The notes: generated by a model from the sequence alone, not told the origin. DNA of 64,000 bases from Xenopus tropicalis (GCF_000004195.4 NC_030678.2:88200904-88264903), one strand, 5' to 3'. Counted from the stretch's first letter, positions 47,637-62,154 are shown. A program made the numbers and translations.

Positions 47637-48022
47637 CTAAGAACCTACAATGCATTTACAGGACAAAATAGAGTTTTTTTTGCATGATATGTTTTTAATT
47701 TCTGATTCCTATGGACACTGCTGTGTCTTCTGCTGTATGGTAATCTACCTTATCAAATTTGTGCCGTTTTACCCTAATTCACTTAATTTAGCTTCAACCC
47801 ACATTTATTGTTGTATTCACTTAACAGCCAGGTGGTAGAACAGCTATTTTTTTTAGTTTTTATTAGCCAAGAGATGCAAATGATCTGGGGCAAAAAATAA
47901 AGGTTATTGTGAGATATCGAAGATCTCTCACAGCTCCCAAAAGACTGGTTTGGTTTGCTTATCCAAAGCATAAGGTGGGAATACCTAGAGGTGGTCATTG
48001 CACATAAGTTACTATACATATA

Positions 48023-48243
48023 GGACCTTATCTACAGAGGCCTGAACTAACTTAAGTGCTAGAGCACAAATCATGCCCCTAACTGCTCATTCAGTAGCTC
48101 GGCTGTGTCTGGGGTCTTGCACAAGGTACAGAGCAGATCACTGGTGCATGCAAGATAGCCCTGTACGTCCAGCCTACAATAGGGCAGGTGTTAAGGACAG
48201 GGCTCATTTTCATGCTGTGCTTGCCACCTATAAATAAGGCCCC
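48023..48243. mobile_element. Probable 221-bp MITE with GGACCTTAT...ATAAGGCCCC ends
   Basis: GGACCTTATCTACAGAGGCC and CACCTATAAATAAGGCCCC are inverted at the tips, and ATA flanks both sides. Internal similarity between the halves is weak. Confidence 0.5.
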
Positions 48244-51066
48244 ATAATTTACTAGGTTATTTAAATTAAGCCTCAAATTATCTATAAACATGTAGAGTAA
48301 ATGTCACTACGAAGGTTTCTTACCTTAAAATATGAAGTGATAGTATTTTTTTTTATAACCCTCATATGTTAAATAAAAACAATACTTTGTCTAAATTGGT
48401 ACCACTCCTAGCCAAAATGGGTAGATTTTCTATTCTTAGTGATACAATATCACATTCTTGTGTATGTCTGAACTATCAATCCCATTATCTGACCTCTAGT
48501 TTGCACCTGCATGCTGGACGTAGCAATTGGAATTATTGGAAAAAACACAGGCTTTACTAAAATATTTCTAAAATTCTTTTATAACATCAGAGGATGGGCT
48601 GATTGCAGCAGGTCAGCAATTATAGAATAGAAATTAGAATTATAGAATAGAAATGTGCATTTTTATAGGCAGTGGAATGCCATTTCAATTACAGGCCTGT
48701 CCTTCTATCTCATGTCTCAGTACTTTAAATGCTAAATGTCCGGGGGAAGTGGAAGAAGTTAAATGCCTTTTTATGGGTTAATTCCCCAGAAGGTGGATAA
48801 TTCTAGAGATGAGCAAATGCCAGTGCTATTCATATGGCTTGGTGGATGAAATGCTCAGAAATTACAAAATCCATCAACTCTTTTATAGCCCCCAATCTCA
48901 TATATAGTATTCATGTGTCTATGGTAGTAAGCTCACTACTGGTAAGCATCATGAATTATTCACTAAATATCTGTGAATGAATTTTCCAGTGCTGAAAGGC
49001 TGTCCGATCAGCAGCCCTCCAACTGTTCCTGATCTACAATCCCCCAACATTCGTAATACAGCAGCAGTTGGTGGCTACAGATTGGACAAGCCTGTGTAAT
49101 AGACTTTAAAATTCTCTGGTAGGACCATTCAAAAAATCCATAAAACCTATGGAGCGAGAAAACAATGTAGAACAAGTAAAGTTGCCTCTCACATATATAA
49201 GGAAGTGTAGTTTTCTTTACTGAATATGACACCTTCTGGTAGAATGATAGCTAAATGTATAGGTCCTTTTATTATAAGAACATAAGGATAGACAATTTAA
49301 ACGAGTACTCATAATAAGTAAATCATGTCTTCTGGCACAAGCGGCATAAAAATGAAAGGTTGTAGCTTTTAAAAAAACACTTTTAGATGATACTTTCAGT
49401 TTAAAAAAGTTGTTCACCCCAAATGCAAGTTAATCAACCACAAGTATCTCATGCCTTATTAGATTCCTTTGAATTAATAAAACCATTAAAACCCCTGCAT
49501 TATAAACTGAATTGTGACTGGAAACTACTTCTAATTTGCTTTATCTCCTTACTGGTTGTAGTTTGATCCAGTTGAATAGTTGCTATTGTTTATCACACTG
49601 TGCAATTAAACATGTTTTTGCAGTCAGAGGATGCTGTGGATTACTAGACTTTGTGCAAATGTTATGACATATTAAATTACCCCCTTGGTGGCAAATTAGC
49701 TGAAAACAATCTGTTATGAGACATTATGTCCTAGCAACCAATGACCTGCCTCCCACAAATTATGAACTAGGTGTCAGCCAGTCACTTGGGAGTCAAAGTG
49801 TTTGACTTTGGATGATATATCCTGTACTTCTATTCAATTACTGTATTACATAAGAAGTACATTTCCATTATGCTGACCCTTTTAGAATGCTATCATGCTA
49901 AAGGATCATTATGGAGTATAATGCACTTTCACATAAAGATTTAGAAAGTTAGCATCCTGCTGTTTAATAGCAAACCAAGAGAATAACAAGCACATTAAGA
50001 AAAAGTGTATCTTATAATCGCTGTTTTGTGTGCCCTTGTCCCATAAGTTACAGCATTCATTAGCATACATTACAACACTGAGTCTAGAACACATAACATC
50101 TGTTTTCCTTTCTTTTTAATTTTTGGTTATAAGATATCAAATAACTTCTAGTAAAACATTCTGGGTTAAGACACAAGTGGGGCTCATTTTCTAACATTGG
50201 CTATATTTGCAATAGTGGAGTAACCCATGGCGACAAAAGAATCAGTTTTTTTCCCTGCAGCCTATAAAGCTAATTAAAGATTGGATGCCCAAAAGCAGGT
50301 TTGCAATGACCTATTAAAATTGCTGTGGGGCCCAAGAGCGTCTAGGTATGCCACTAACTATTGCTTACTAAGCACTGCATTTAAGATGCAATTGACACCT
50401 TAATGCATATATACAATACATTCTTCAGTATTAAAATGCAAGAAGGCAGTTTTTACATAGAATCATGAAGCATACTCAAATACTAAATATCAAATCCCCT
50501 CTTGCCCCCACTTTATAATATCATACTATCAATAATACTATCTGTGGTCAGTGTTTTTAAGCAAGCATAGAAAGTATTGTAAACTTGCCATTTCCTTATC
50601 ATTCTTGTCATTCTATAATTCTATGTGTTATGTGATATACTTTGCAACCTGTTTTAATAAGCATTAAATGCAAGGGGTATATTTATCATTGCCACTGGCA
50701 GGCTAACCATGGGTAGATGCACCATGTTTTTTTATGTATGTTAGACACAGGTATTGTTGGCATTTTGCTGTTGAGTACTGCAGGAAAGGTCAGGACAGGC
50801 AGCAAGGATTAAAGCCAGTAACCAGATAGAAGTCAAAAACCAAATCAAAACACAGGCTTAAGCAGGACCAGAATAACCAGAAGCCAGCTTGGTCAAGGTT
50901 AAAGGGGAGAGTGTGATATATAAAGGGCAAGGAAGCATTCAGGATGGGCTAAAATTTGATTAACAGGGCCAGTAACAAATCACATGCTTTGTTTGCAAAC
51001 AATGCACGCAATGCGCACGCTCCCATGTGCACTGAAGCCCCCCGGAGGGGACCCCCAAAAACCCCC

Positions 51067-51166
51067 AGATCCTTCTCAATTAAGGATACCCCCAACACAC
51101 TGCCATAAATTCAAGTTATACACTAAATGGCAGTGTGTTGAGGGTATCCTTAATTGAGAAGGATCT
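51067..51166. repeat. 39-bp-arm inverted repeat
   Basis: The arms 51067-51105 and 51128-51166 are complementary with one mismatch around a 22-nt loop. The left arm starts AGATCCTTCTCAATTAAGGA. It lies immediately 5' of the LINE fragment and could mark a small fold-back element. Confidence 0.85.
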
Positions 51167-51171
51167 AATGT

Positions 51172-51510
51172 TGTCTAATTCCAGGCAGTGTCATTCTGTG
51201 GCTACTAAAGCAAATAAATTGCTGTCTTGTATAAAATGGGCACTGACTCAAGGGATGAGAACATAATTTTGCCCCTTTATAGGTCCCTGGTAAGGCCTCA
51301 CCTTGAGTATGCAGTGCAGTTTTGGGCTCCAGTCCTTAAGAAGGATATTAGTGAGCTGGAGAGAGTGCAGAGACGTGCAACTAAACTGGTAAAGGGGATG
51401 GAAGATTTAAACTATGAGGTTAGACTGTCAATGTTGGGGTTGTTTTCTCTGGAAAATAGGTGCTTGCGATGGGACATGATTACTCTGAACAAGTACATTG
51501 GAGAGGATTA
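51172..51510 (+). mobile_element. CR1-like LINE, reverse-transcriptase C-terminal fragment
   Basis: The plus-strand frame encodes [20 protein letters not shown], then [20 protein letters not shown] and [16 protein letters not shown]. This is the hallmark C-terminal region of CR1-type ORF2 proteins ([13 protein letters not shown], LExVQRRATK, LxLxSLExRRLRGD). The frame is open until it runs into an inserted MITE near 51510; the element's 3' tail resumes at 52487. Antisense to csmd2. Confidence 0.85.
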
Positions 51511-52486
51511 TGCACTAGTTTTATCGTTTTGCGTTAATTTCCGCGCTGAAAAGAATACGATCGCATGATTCACTATAACTTTTGCGCGCTAAATATTGCA
51601 TTCGGCTATGCGAAAATTAACACCTACTACAGGCAGGCGAAAAATTATACAAAAGTACAGTAAATGATTTTTTGCAATAAAATATGGACTTACAGTGTTA
51701 TTTATTCAAGTATGTGTTTCCCCTAGAGTGACGCAGCCGCCAGTTTGCAGCGAAATGTTAATTTTTAATACAGTAATTTTCTGCAAGTATTGGCGTGTAT
51801 GGCTAACATGGCGTGCGTTCATTTGCGCAACTATTTCTATTTGGCTACAAGTGATGAAATGCTTCGCCAGGCATGGATTCGCAGTGAAGTTTTGGACGTG
51901 CGTTGAATTTTTTCGCGGCGGATTTTTTCATGCGTTTCGCAAAACAATCCGCCAATGGCAAAACGCATGAAAAAATTCGCCACGCAAAAATTCACCGCAC
52001 ATGCAAAAATTGATACAAGTGTCAAAAAATAATAGTCACAGCAACAATTTTTTTGCCCGCACAACATTTTTGCCGTTTCGTGGATCTTTCGAAAGATTTG
52101 CTAATTTTTCACTAAAGATAACCAGAACACATTTGCTCATCACTAGTGGCTACTATTTATAAGCATCTACTATTTATATGATACCATTTATATGTGGCTA
52201 ATATTTATATACATCATTTATATGCGGCAACAATTTTTATACACTATTTCTATGCTACCATTCATGTGCGGTGATTATTCGCGTAATATAGCGCATGTAC
52301 CGGCAAATACCGCATTGAAATAGTCTTTTCGCGAGTTAAATAACGCATGCAATATCGCGCGTAAAAAAGCGCGAGTATGCTTATAGTGAATCGTGCGAAA
52401 AATCGCCAAAATTAAGACGCGGTAAAAATTTTAGCGCACAATAAAAATAGCGCATGTTTTATCGCCCTTTAGTGAATCAGGCCCAG
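51511..52486. mobile_element. CG-rich MITE inserted in the CR1-like LINE
   Basis: The right end GCGCATGTTTTATCGCCCTT then TAGTGAATCAGGCCC, and inverted internal blocks (CGATCGCATGATTCACTATA left, ATAGTGAATCGTGCGAAAAA right), show a long palindromic element rich in GCGC. It is itself interrupted by the hAT element at 51849-52145. Exact left terminus and duplication are unclear. Confidence 0.65.
51849..52145 (+). mobile_element. 297-bp hAT-type MITE (TAGTGATGAGCGAA family), innermost insertion
   Basis: It starts AAGTGATGAAATGCTTCGCC, matching the GATGATCG...TTCGCCAGGCATGGATT left end of the 15133 copy, and ends ACACATTTGCTCATCACTA. The flanks TTGGCTAC (51841-51848) and GTGGCTAC (52146-52153) agree at 7 of 8 bases, as expected for a decayed hAT duplication. 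Confidence 0.8.
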
Positions 52487-52592
52487 TATGTGAGAATATA
52501 GATAGGTCAGTATAGGTTAAGTGTGCTGGGTTTGAACTTGATGGACTTTGGCCTTTTTTTAATCCATCCTAACTATGTAACTATGTGCCTGC
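52487..52592 (+). mobile_element. 3' tail of the CR1-like LINE
   Basis: GGTTTGAACTTGATGGACTT, then TGGCC, a T run and CCTAACTATGTAACTATG form the characteristic 3' end, with a short (ACTATGTA)n tail. A similar tail ends the element at 63000-63122. Confidence 0.8.
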
Positions 52593-55586
52593 ACAAATCC
52601 AACTTCTGTTGGGCCCATGTACCTACATCATATTAACTGGGCAACTAAGCTCACCACTTGACGGCTAAACCAGCTGAATATCTTATCTTTTACTCTATAG
52701 AACTAAAACCTTATAATTTCAGTTGCTCTTTGTTTCTCTGAGAGAAATTAAAACATTGCAACCTTAAATATTTTTTGGAAGAAATACAGATAGCTTTTTC
52801 GATATATATAATTGAGGAGCATTAGGCTGATCAGCCCAAGTCTAGCAAAATACTGGCCTCAACAGCAATTTAGCAATTTCGCATTAACATAGCTAATAAT
52901 AAATTTCCGGTGCCTTGATTACAAACTACTGTAGCAATACAAAATTGAAGGAATAGTTTCACTGTATATTTGTAAAATGTTCACAAGGTGGCGCTACAAT
53001 TAGAAGGTATTTTCCCAGGTACTATTCTGGCAATCTTTCTCCACACTATAATGTATAATGCATAAAGCGAACAATTGTTGCTTCTGTCTCTAATAAGGAA
53101 ATTTATGTCTAGGTTTTCCTAGGGGGAATGTAAGAAATAAAAAAAGAAACATAAGAAAAATATATATTTTGAACGCTACAGCACTGTGGGATATTTTAGT
53201 ATTTTAGAAATACTTTAAATAATATTAACATTAACAATACTGGTCTTTAATAGGAACATATTAATAGGACCTGACCTATGTGCAGCAGCTGGGGAGTAGA
53301 CCGAATGACTAGATTAAGGGGTTTTTACCATAGATTATTTTAAATGCTAATCCTACACGTTAGCTGAAGCACATACTGTAGACCCGCATCCCGCTCTGTC
53401 CTCTCTGGCATGAAATGGGTTTATAGGCAGAGCTGCACAGAGTCTGCATTATATTCACCCTGTGCATTAGCTTGCACTCCATTAAACTGCTCTGTTAGCA
53501 GAGTTCAACACCAGCCATCAGCAGGAAGAAATTGCATTTCTAGGGAGGGGATGAGTGGTGAGAACACATTAACCAGAACTGCCCTTTAAATATTCAACAA
53601 ACATCCATTAGGCAGGTCAGGCACTCAGACTCAGACCACCCATTGCTAGGATGTGTAGAGTAAATGGGATTATTAAATGAAATGATATTGCTAGAGAAGG
53701 GTGCTATGGTTTGGTAAGTCATTGTAGATGGGCTTTACACAGAGGAATGAAATGTAGTTATGTTTAAATAACAGGCAGCCATTCTGTCACTAAATATCCC
53801 TCAGTTTCTACATGCAGGCCTGGAGGAGAACTAATTTCAGTTACATTGCTTTAAGAGCCGCAAAACAGAAAGCAGTAACGAATGCAGCTTTCAGTCATTA
53901 TTATATTTAAAAATATACATTGACATATTTCAAGTAATGGGGCTGCTTAGAACTTACATTTATTTGTTCAAATAGAAAACAAAAAAAGTTTTGGGGTGCT
54001 CATCCCACTTCAACTGAACTGGACTGAACTGAGACAATTCCCAGACTTGCTTCAGCCTAGATTTCTACCTACAATCATCAATTCTATGGAATTTAATAAA
54101 TATTCTCACAGATATATGGGATTACACATTTGAGGCTCTAGTAAGCCTCCTTGTGATGCAATGGGCACAGGTTTGCTTCCATAATAATGGCATACAGAAA
54201 AGATTTGCCCTATTCTGATTAGCATCAATGTTGTTGCATCTGTTGTTAATAGGGTACAAAGTGCAATGTTGTAGGGACCAAGGGACCCCTTTACTTAGTC
54301 CAAGGTTCCATTAGTTCTCTGTAAATGCATGTGTCTGCTGAACAGAGGGCAAAGAATCTAACAGGACTAACAGGAATCCCAAGGCACACCTGTATGATGC
54401 CCATACTAATACCCAGTATTTATGCACAGCCTGCACCAAGCAGCAGATAATGGTATGCTGGAACTGGACAAAACATGGCAGAGTTTTGCACTTTGCACAT
54501 TGGCTCTTTACATCTTGTGTAGTAGGCATCAGCAACACAGATATTCTTGAAAACTCTTGGTAGGTCAAGCAGTCGTAACCCTTTTTAATCCATCTTGCCA
54601 TATGGCATGTTGCTAGATGGCAGTTGGTTGCTGCAGTTCATTTTTACACTGGGCTACACATAATGGCTATTTTACCCCATTGGTAGGCATTCTTTGCACA
54701 TTTTTACATAATCTTTTTAAACTCTCTAGATTCCATCTGATATTGCTTGTCATAATAAATATTAATCTGAAGTTAACATTTCCTATTTTGTACAACAGGG
54801 ACAAAAACAAATTATAAGGGATAAAGAAGAAATATCTCCCCACTTCTGAATAAAGCAGAGAGAGAGGGAGAGAGAGGTCCCTTTCCTGACATGCTGAGCC
54901 ATAAAATAAGAGACAGACCCTAATTATCAGTGTCTTTTATATTTGTTTTATATCCAAGATTAAAAGAACATCTGAGGAATTAAATTCTAAGCCTGGGAAA
55001 TGCAACTGGCTCATCCCCTCCCTACAATCTGGTTACGGAAGATTAGTAACTCAAACTACAAAAAATGATATAATACAACCTAAGCAATGCAGACAGCCAC
55101 CAAAGCTGGATTAATTAGGGTTGCCTTTTACGTGTTACAAGACAGAAATAGAGTTAAGGAGAGAGCAGAATTAATCCTGATTGGACCGAATGATCTTTCA
55201 TAAATTAAGATACAATTCCTGAAAGCATTAAGCATTTTTTTTTCAGGCCAATAAAAATGAATCTACAGAAAATGAAAGCTATCTGCCACTATCTTAGTTA
55301 CTACGAAACCTCAGAACCCATGAGATCACTGGCTTTGTAACATAATGATTCTGCCCCCCCTTTCCCTTGTGACCTTTTACTTTTTCCATATTAATGTTCT
55401 TTATATAGATTTATACTTCTACTTATGAACATTGGTTATCTTGTGTGCTTATCTCATGTCTGTTGCAGACTGCACTATAAGATTTAATATCAGGTATGAG
55501 AAGTATGGCTATAGAACCTTTAAATATTTGATATTTGTTATCTATATTCACTTATTTACAAACAATGTAAATTTGTCACGGATCTT

Positions 55587-55703
55587 ATGTTTGCCCAGGA
55601 ACAGTAACCCATAGGAACCAATCAGCAGTTAGAATTTACTGGTCACCTGTTTATAAGCAAACATCTTATTGGTTGCTATGAGTCTGTGTTCCTGGGCAAA
55701 CTT
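55587..55703. mobile_element. Inverted-repeat MITE remnant (TTTGCCCAGGAACAG ends)
   Basis: GTTTGCCCAGGAACAGTAAC pairs with TGTTCCTGGGCAAAC, and GGAACCAATCAGCAG with TTATTGGTTGCTATG. The interior vocabulary is that of the 17695 element, but the GGGGC tips are missing. Confidence 0.6.
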
Positions 55704-56218
55704 AGTGTCTTTTATTACATATGGTTCAGCAGCAAGATAAATATATGAAAAGTGAGGTCAACAACCATCTGTCCATGTGGGCTAGAAAGTTTTGATAATG
55801 TCCTGTGATCACTTCAGATCATAGTTGGTTGTACCAGGCAGCTAATTAGTGGCCTGTGAAAGTAGAGAGTCACTTCTCAGGCCAGCCAAGTACTAACTGG
55901 TGCTCCACCTCCAGCTTCAATTTAGATTTGACAAGCAATCTACTGTAAGTGGCAATATGCCATTGAGTGTACTTGGTTAGATATCCCAAAAATCAAACCT
56001 TACCACCTTACCAGACTTTTAAAAGTCTCTTTTAGACAAAAAGTCCACCTAGTTTCAAATAAAATATCTTTTACAAAGAGACTAAAAAAATCAAATGAGA
56101 GTGATGGCAAAAACTGCAGAGACCTGATTTGATAGATATTGTTCACAGGTTGCCACAGGAGTCTAGGAAGGGTAAATTAGATGGTTACATTTACAAAGGG
56201 GGTTTTAAATGATTCCTA

Positions 56219-56443
<225 letters not shown>

Positions 56444-57678
56444 TTAGCTAAGCGTATAACAGCCAAACTTCCAATTTCTACAAATTGTTATACAGTTCCA
56501 CATATTTCTAGTGTATTTGCCATCCTGAGAAACTATGCTGTAGCAGGGTACTCCGTATCTACTGAAATGGCCCGGTGCCAAAATTTATGGCTTTAAAGAT
56601 TGTCTTTTTTGTCTCCTATGTACAGAACTAATATAATATACAAATGGAATAGAGGTAAGTGGTAAATTCAGCTCAATAGAGTGCACTGCCACACATCTCA
56701 TTTTTTATACTATAGGGAATGGTCCCCTCTGTAATAAGATGAGATACAGTATATATATATTTTTTTCTAAAAAATGTATCTTCTTGTTTCAGCTTTTACT
56801 GAAAGAAACTGTATTATTCCGACCCGCAAGAGACTAGCAGGGCCATTAATCATTGGTCATTTCACTTAAATTCATTTTACCATATACTGTACGTAAAAAT
56901 ATTGAATTAAGAATGTAGAATTGTACAGATATTTATTATGAATGGCATGTGTCCATTTGTTGTAAATGTGTCCAAATGTTCATTAAAATGTCCAAACTTT
57001 TAAACTGATACGTTGGATGATTCATTCATTAAAGGAACTATAAGAGAGAAAATGTATTTAATCCTTGTATGTGTTGCATTAATAAAAGAAATAATTTAGT
57101 ACTGATTTTTTTCTGCTTGCCCTGGGAAGCATATTTCTGGTACTGGTGACTTATATTCTACCTTCACCTAATGAAAAAGGCAGCATGCACATGATTTATT
57201 TGAAGACAATGCTTCTTCTTTTAGATACACTCCTTCTTTAAAATAAACACAGCAGTCCATAAGGCAGGGCTTATTCACAATGACATTTTACCCGGTTTAC
57301 AGCACACTTAAAAAAAACAAACACACACATTAAACAAAGTTTCAACCCTGACATAATCTTATAAAATGTGAATTTTATGGGCTTAAATAAATAAGTTTAT
57401 TAAGCAACGAACGTCTATTTTTTTTTTTTTTTTAAGAAAAATCTGTTTAGGTCAAATATCAAGTACAAATAAAACAAATTAAAAAAAATCCTCATATATT
57501 GTAAAATCAAAGTTCAGTGCTTCTCAAACTGTAATAGCAACCATATTTGGAGACTGGTTACTTGCATTTATAATGAATTCCAAGTTGATTTTTACCTTTT
57601 ATACAGGTTATGGGTCCTATTTAACAAAAACTGTATAAAACACCAGTGTTAACAAGCTCCCTATGCCTCTCTACCTTA

Positions 57679-57739
57679 AGGGCTCTGCGACAAAACTCCC
57701 TGTTCGCGGGCGACTAATCTCCCCATGTGCCAGAGCCCT
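57679..57739. mobile_element. 61-bp inverted-repeat element, AGGGCTCTG ends
   Basis: AGGGCTCTGCGACAAAACTC and CATGTGCCAGAGCCCT have matching 9-bp tips around CGGGCGACTAATCTCC. It is very short, so either a minimal MITE or a deletion derivative. TTA precedes it and AAA follows. Confidence 0.55.
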
Positions 57740-58033
57740 AAAGGAACAGTAACACAAAAAAATGAAATTATATTAAAGACATTAAACTATAATGTACTGT
57801 TGCCCTGCATTGGTAACAGTTGTGTGTTTGCTTCAGAAACACTACTAGAGTTTATATAAAAATCCTGGTGTGTAGCCATGGGGGCAGCCATTCAAAAGGA
57901 GAAAAGGCACAGGTTATATAGCAGCTAACAGATAACTCCTGTAGAATACAATGGTGTCTTATCTGTTATCTGCTATTTAACCTGTGCCTTTTCTCCTTTT
58001 TCCAGCTTGAATGGCTACCCCCATGGCTACACA
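57740..58033. mobile_element. Palindromic MITE (GTGTAGCCATGGGGGCAGCC core)
   Basis: The core 57869-58033 is an inverted repeat: TGTGTAGCCATGGGGGCAGC pairs with GGCTACCCCCATGGCTACAC, and GAGAAAAGGCACAGGTTATA with TTTAACCTGTGCCTTTTCTC. The left end AAAGGAACAGTAACACAAAA and following 130 bp have no matching right arm, so the right side is truncated. Confidence 0.75.
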
Positions 58034-59324
58034 TCAGATAAATATGCCCTTTTAATACACCTGAAAGACCAGCTTTGGAGTGATAATATATTTTCTTATC
58101 TTTTGGAGCATCACTAAATGACTGATACACAAATGTTTTCCTATATAAATAATCTTTTTATGAGCTAAGAGGGGCTTTATGAGAAGTCCTTATTGTGAAC
58201 AAATAGGCCCTCAAGGATATGTTTGTGTAATAAAAAAAAATGTTGGATGTTTAGATGTCAGTCAGGTGCTTGCTTCTAGGTTTATGTTACACATGGAGAT
58301 TAGCTCCAAGGACTTTTTAATCAAGAAAACAGCCATATCTTGTTGGCAATTCATACAATTTACTAGAAGATCAGCACAGTTAAGGCTATGACCCTGATGT
58401 CCATTGCCCTTTCCCAGTTTCATCCATAAACTGCCTTTATTTATCATTTTTGGGTTAACCTCATCCATTTTTGGGTCCACAAAATAGTTATTGTTACCAA
58501 AATAGGAAACATTGGATGGTTTTAAAATAATGCATTAAACATGCATCACATAGTCTTTGCTATTAGTCAAAACGTTGTTTAAAGTTTGTCTGCTCCTTTC
58601 TGTTTCTCTAGCTAATTTAGTCTAAAAGTTATCCGAATGTATTTGCAGATTTTCATTTGAAGATACTTATTAAAGAGCATTTTATCAATGCATATCAATG
58701 TAAACACTTACAATATTTGGTTATTAAAAAAGATTTAAATTTTTGGTTGCATGGAGGAAACAGATGTATGGTTTCCAAGGTGTAATCTACTAATAATACA
58801 TAAGTATCAGAGGCTGCTTCCTGTTAAGACTTTTTGTCAATGTATTAGACAGCCATATTTAGGTGTCTTCCACTATAACAATAATAATATAATAATGCAG
58901 AGTTTTTGGAAATTATTGTAATGAGGACTCATGAGGACTCATGGAGATTAAATGGCCCTTAATGGCCCCAATTTTGGGCCACCAGGAAAGGAGCAGTACA
59001 ATTCTACTTATTTCTTTAGAACACTGGCTTTTTTCACTTGAAAATGTTAATTCAGTCTAATTTATTGTTTCAAATAAAAAAGTTTGTGAAACTGAATAGT
59101 AAAATATATTATTACACATAGCCAATTATGCTTATTCATATCCACACAATAGTACAAAAATAAATACTATGTTTCTGATGTTGAAATATTTTAGGACTTT
59201 TTAAGTATACGACTCCTAGGTAATATTTAACCAAATGGCCCTGAAAGAAACTTCTAGGTATTGATCTCAAGATGCCACCATGGATAATTGCAACTACTGC
59301 AATTTCGTCAACACAGGAAACTTA

Positions 59325-59585
<261 letters not shown>

Positions 59586-62154
59586 CTATACATAATTATA
59601 AACCTTTTACGACTCATTAAAATCTTATTGCGGGACGTAATTAATAAATAATGTACACAGAGATCTGGTGCCATTTTCATACAGACACCTCTTTTTCTTT
59701 CTATTTGTGTAAAAATGATGTCTTTAAGTGTTAATAAGAAGTCTAAAAATTGTCCCTAAATGTTCTTTGATATTAATGTATTTGATGTATTTGATATTAA
59801 AATAGACAGAGAAATATCAGATGACCTAAAGATCTTTCTGGTGGTAAAACAATGAGAGGACATAACTGGCAAATAAAAATGTTTTTTGTGTATGTATTTA
59901 CTGATCATTTAAAAGCCATTATAACAAAATTACCACATCATTAAGTGACCAAAAGTCAACAACAGAATAATTGGTAGTTGCATGTCAAAATAGTTTTCAC
60001 AGTTTATTAATTAGCCTCTAAAAAGTAGTAATGACAAACAAATACTCAAAACATTGTTTTTTAATCATTGGTATTTAATGTACAAGTTATACTGTTTATT
60101 TTTAATGTAACATGTATTTATTTTATTTTGTAACTAGATTGTAGTATTATGAGGGTGGGAACTTCCACATTACTTAGCTCCACTGATGCTTTCTCCATGT
60201 TCCACCATAGAATAGCATCCAGGCATGTGTCTGTAGTTATAAACTCTGTAAAAGTTTCTGCCAAGGCCTGAAACTAGGTAACACTGATTTTGTAATGTTT
60301 GAGGTATTATGATTCCCACAGATTAAAACTAAAATTATTTCTGCTACTTTGGTACAGATTTCTTTTTCTAAAACAATCACTTTTTAGAATTAAATTGTTA
60401 CATGGTGGCAGTGGGCTTTATTCTACCTTTTATTATCTTCCCATTGTAGAAAACCTTAAATAACAATGCCAAATTAGCATTCTGTGTGGTATTGCATAAA
60501 AAATGTCTGTTTTGCATTACAAATGGCAGAACTAAGAAGAAAACTCATTTAATAATGTTGGCATTTTTAGCATTTTTTTTTAAAATTCTTGTTTCCCAGT
60601 TCACAAAAAGTGTATTGAATTTTTCACAGAGGAAAATGCCCTCCCCTCACTGAGGCAAACTGGAAAGGATTCAGGTGGGGCTATTCATCTTCTTATGGAT
60701 CAGCTAGCAGTTAAGCAGTTAGGCAGGTTCATTAGACAACAGGACGATGAACATTGCTTTTTTTCAATATTAATTGCTATGTAGTGAATGCAAAACACAA
60801 GTTGTTACTATTTAGTGAACGCAAAACATTATGAACAGTTTGAGGAACATAGTGGTAAAGATATTTTCATCTAAAATGTTCATTTCTTTTTTCTAAATCA
60901 TTCATGTAAGATAATATGTCACTGTATTTTCTTTTTCCAAGCAACTATACATCACCATGCTCATACTGATTAAATTTAGCTTTCTAAAAAACTGGTTGAA
61001 ATTTTGCATATTGGTTATTAATATTGAAATGGGCTGTCCAATGGTAACTGGAAAAATTGCCTGGTAAAATATGAAGTAATAAAAATTCCCAGTTATACTG
61101 TAAAGCTTATTTTTAAATTAAGCAGTTTTTGAGCTTCATAGAATTGGAGTTGCTCTTCTTGGACAGGAGGTCATGTAATGCTAATGAATATATATATGTA
61201 AATGTTTGAGGAACATACGTAGGACATATGACATTTCCTGGGCTGTTTTCAACAGGCTTTCTGTCATTTCCTCTTTCATGTCAAAGTAGGAATGTGTATA
61301 TTTTATAGCATTCTCTGTCAAATAAGAGCAAGTTTTTAAGACGTAGTAGACATGAGTAGACAGAGCAAGGTAGGGAAGGGCATCGTTGATCATGCCAGAG
61401 TGAGACTAAGAACGAATGCAGGCAGAACAAATTACCAACACGTTTATGCTGAAAAGCCATGATGATTACTTCTTATATATCTTGTCCATCGCCAATGTCA
61501 AACTTACAGACATATAATTGGTGTCTAAGATCTGAATCCCTTTTAAATTCTGGAATTACATGAGCTCTTCTCCAGTCCATACGTACCATGCCAGATGAAA
61601 GTAAATCTGAGATAAATCAGAAAAATTGGCCTGGCTACAACTGTACTAAGCTTTCTAAGTACTCCAGAGTGAATTCCATTAGGCCATGGTGCTTTGTTCA
61701 CATTAACTTTCAAGTACCATATTCTGTGTCAGCCACTGACTTAATTGAGCTGAGTCATCTGTGCCCCTACGAAGTAGGCCATGAAACACTGACCCCTTTA
61801 TTGTATGCACTGATGAAAAGAACAGATTACACATATTTCCTTTTTATCCTTTATAAATGAATTCCATTTTTGGAGCTACAAATCCCCATTATTAAGACTT
61901 GACCCAAACTGCAGCATTTTCTATTTGCTACAGGATCTGAGCCTTTTCCTATTCACATACATGCAGGGGTTTGTAGAACACTCCTACAATTAAGTTGCTT
62001 AAAGCTTTAAAATCTATGAAAAGTTCAACCCATAAGTATTCACGCTTAAAGTAGTGCAGTGTCTCTCTAAAAATTCCCACTGTGGTTCCCCATATTCTTT
62101 CACAGTAAGTAGATGTATCTTACTTATTCAGATGATCAGTTGGAACAAGTGATC

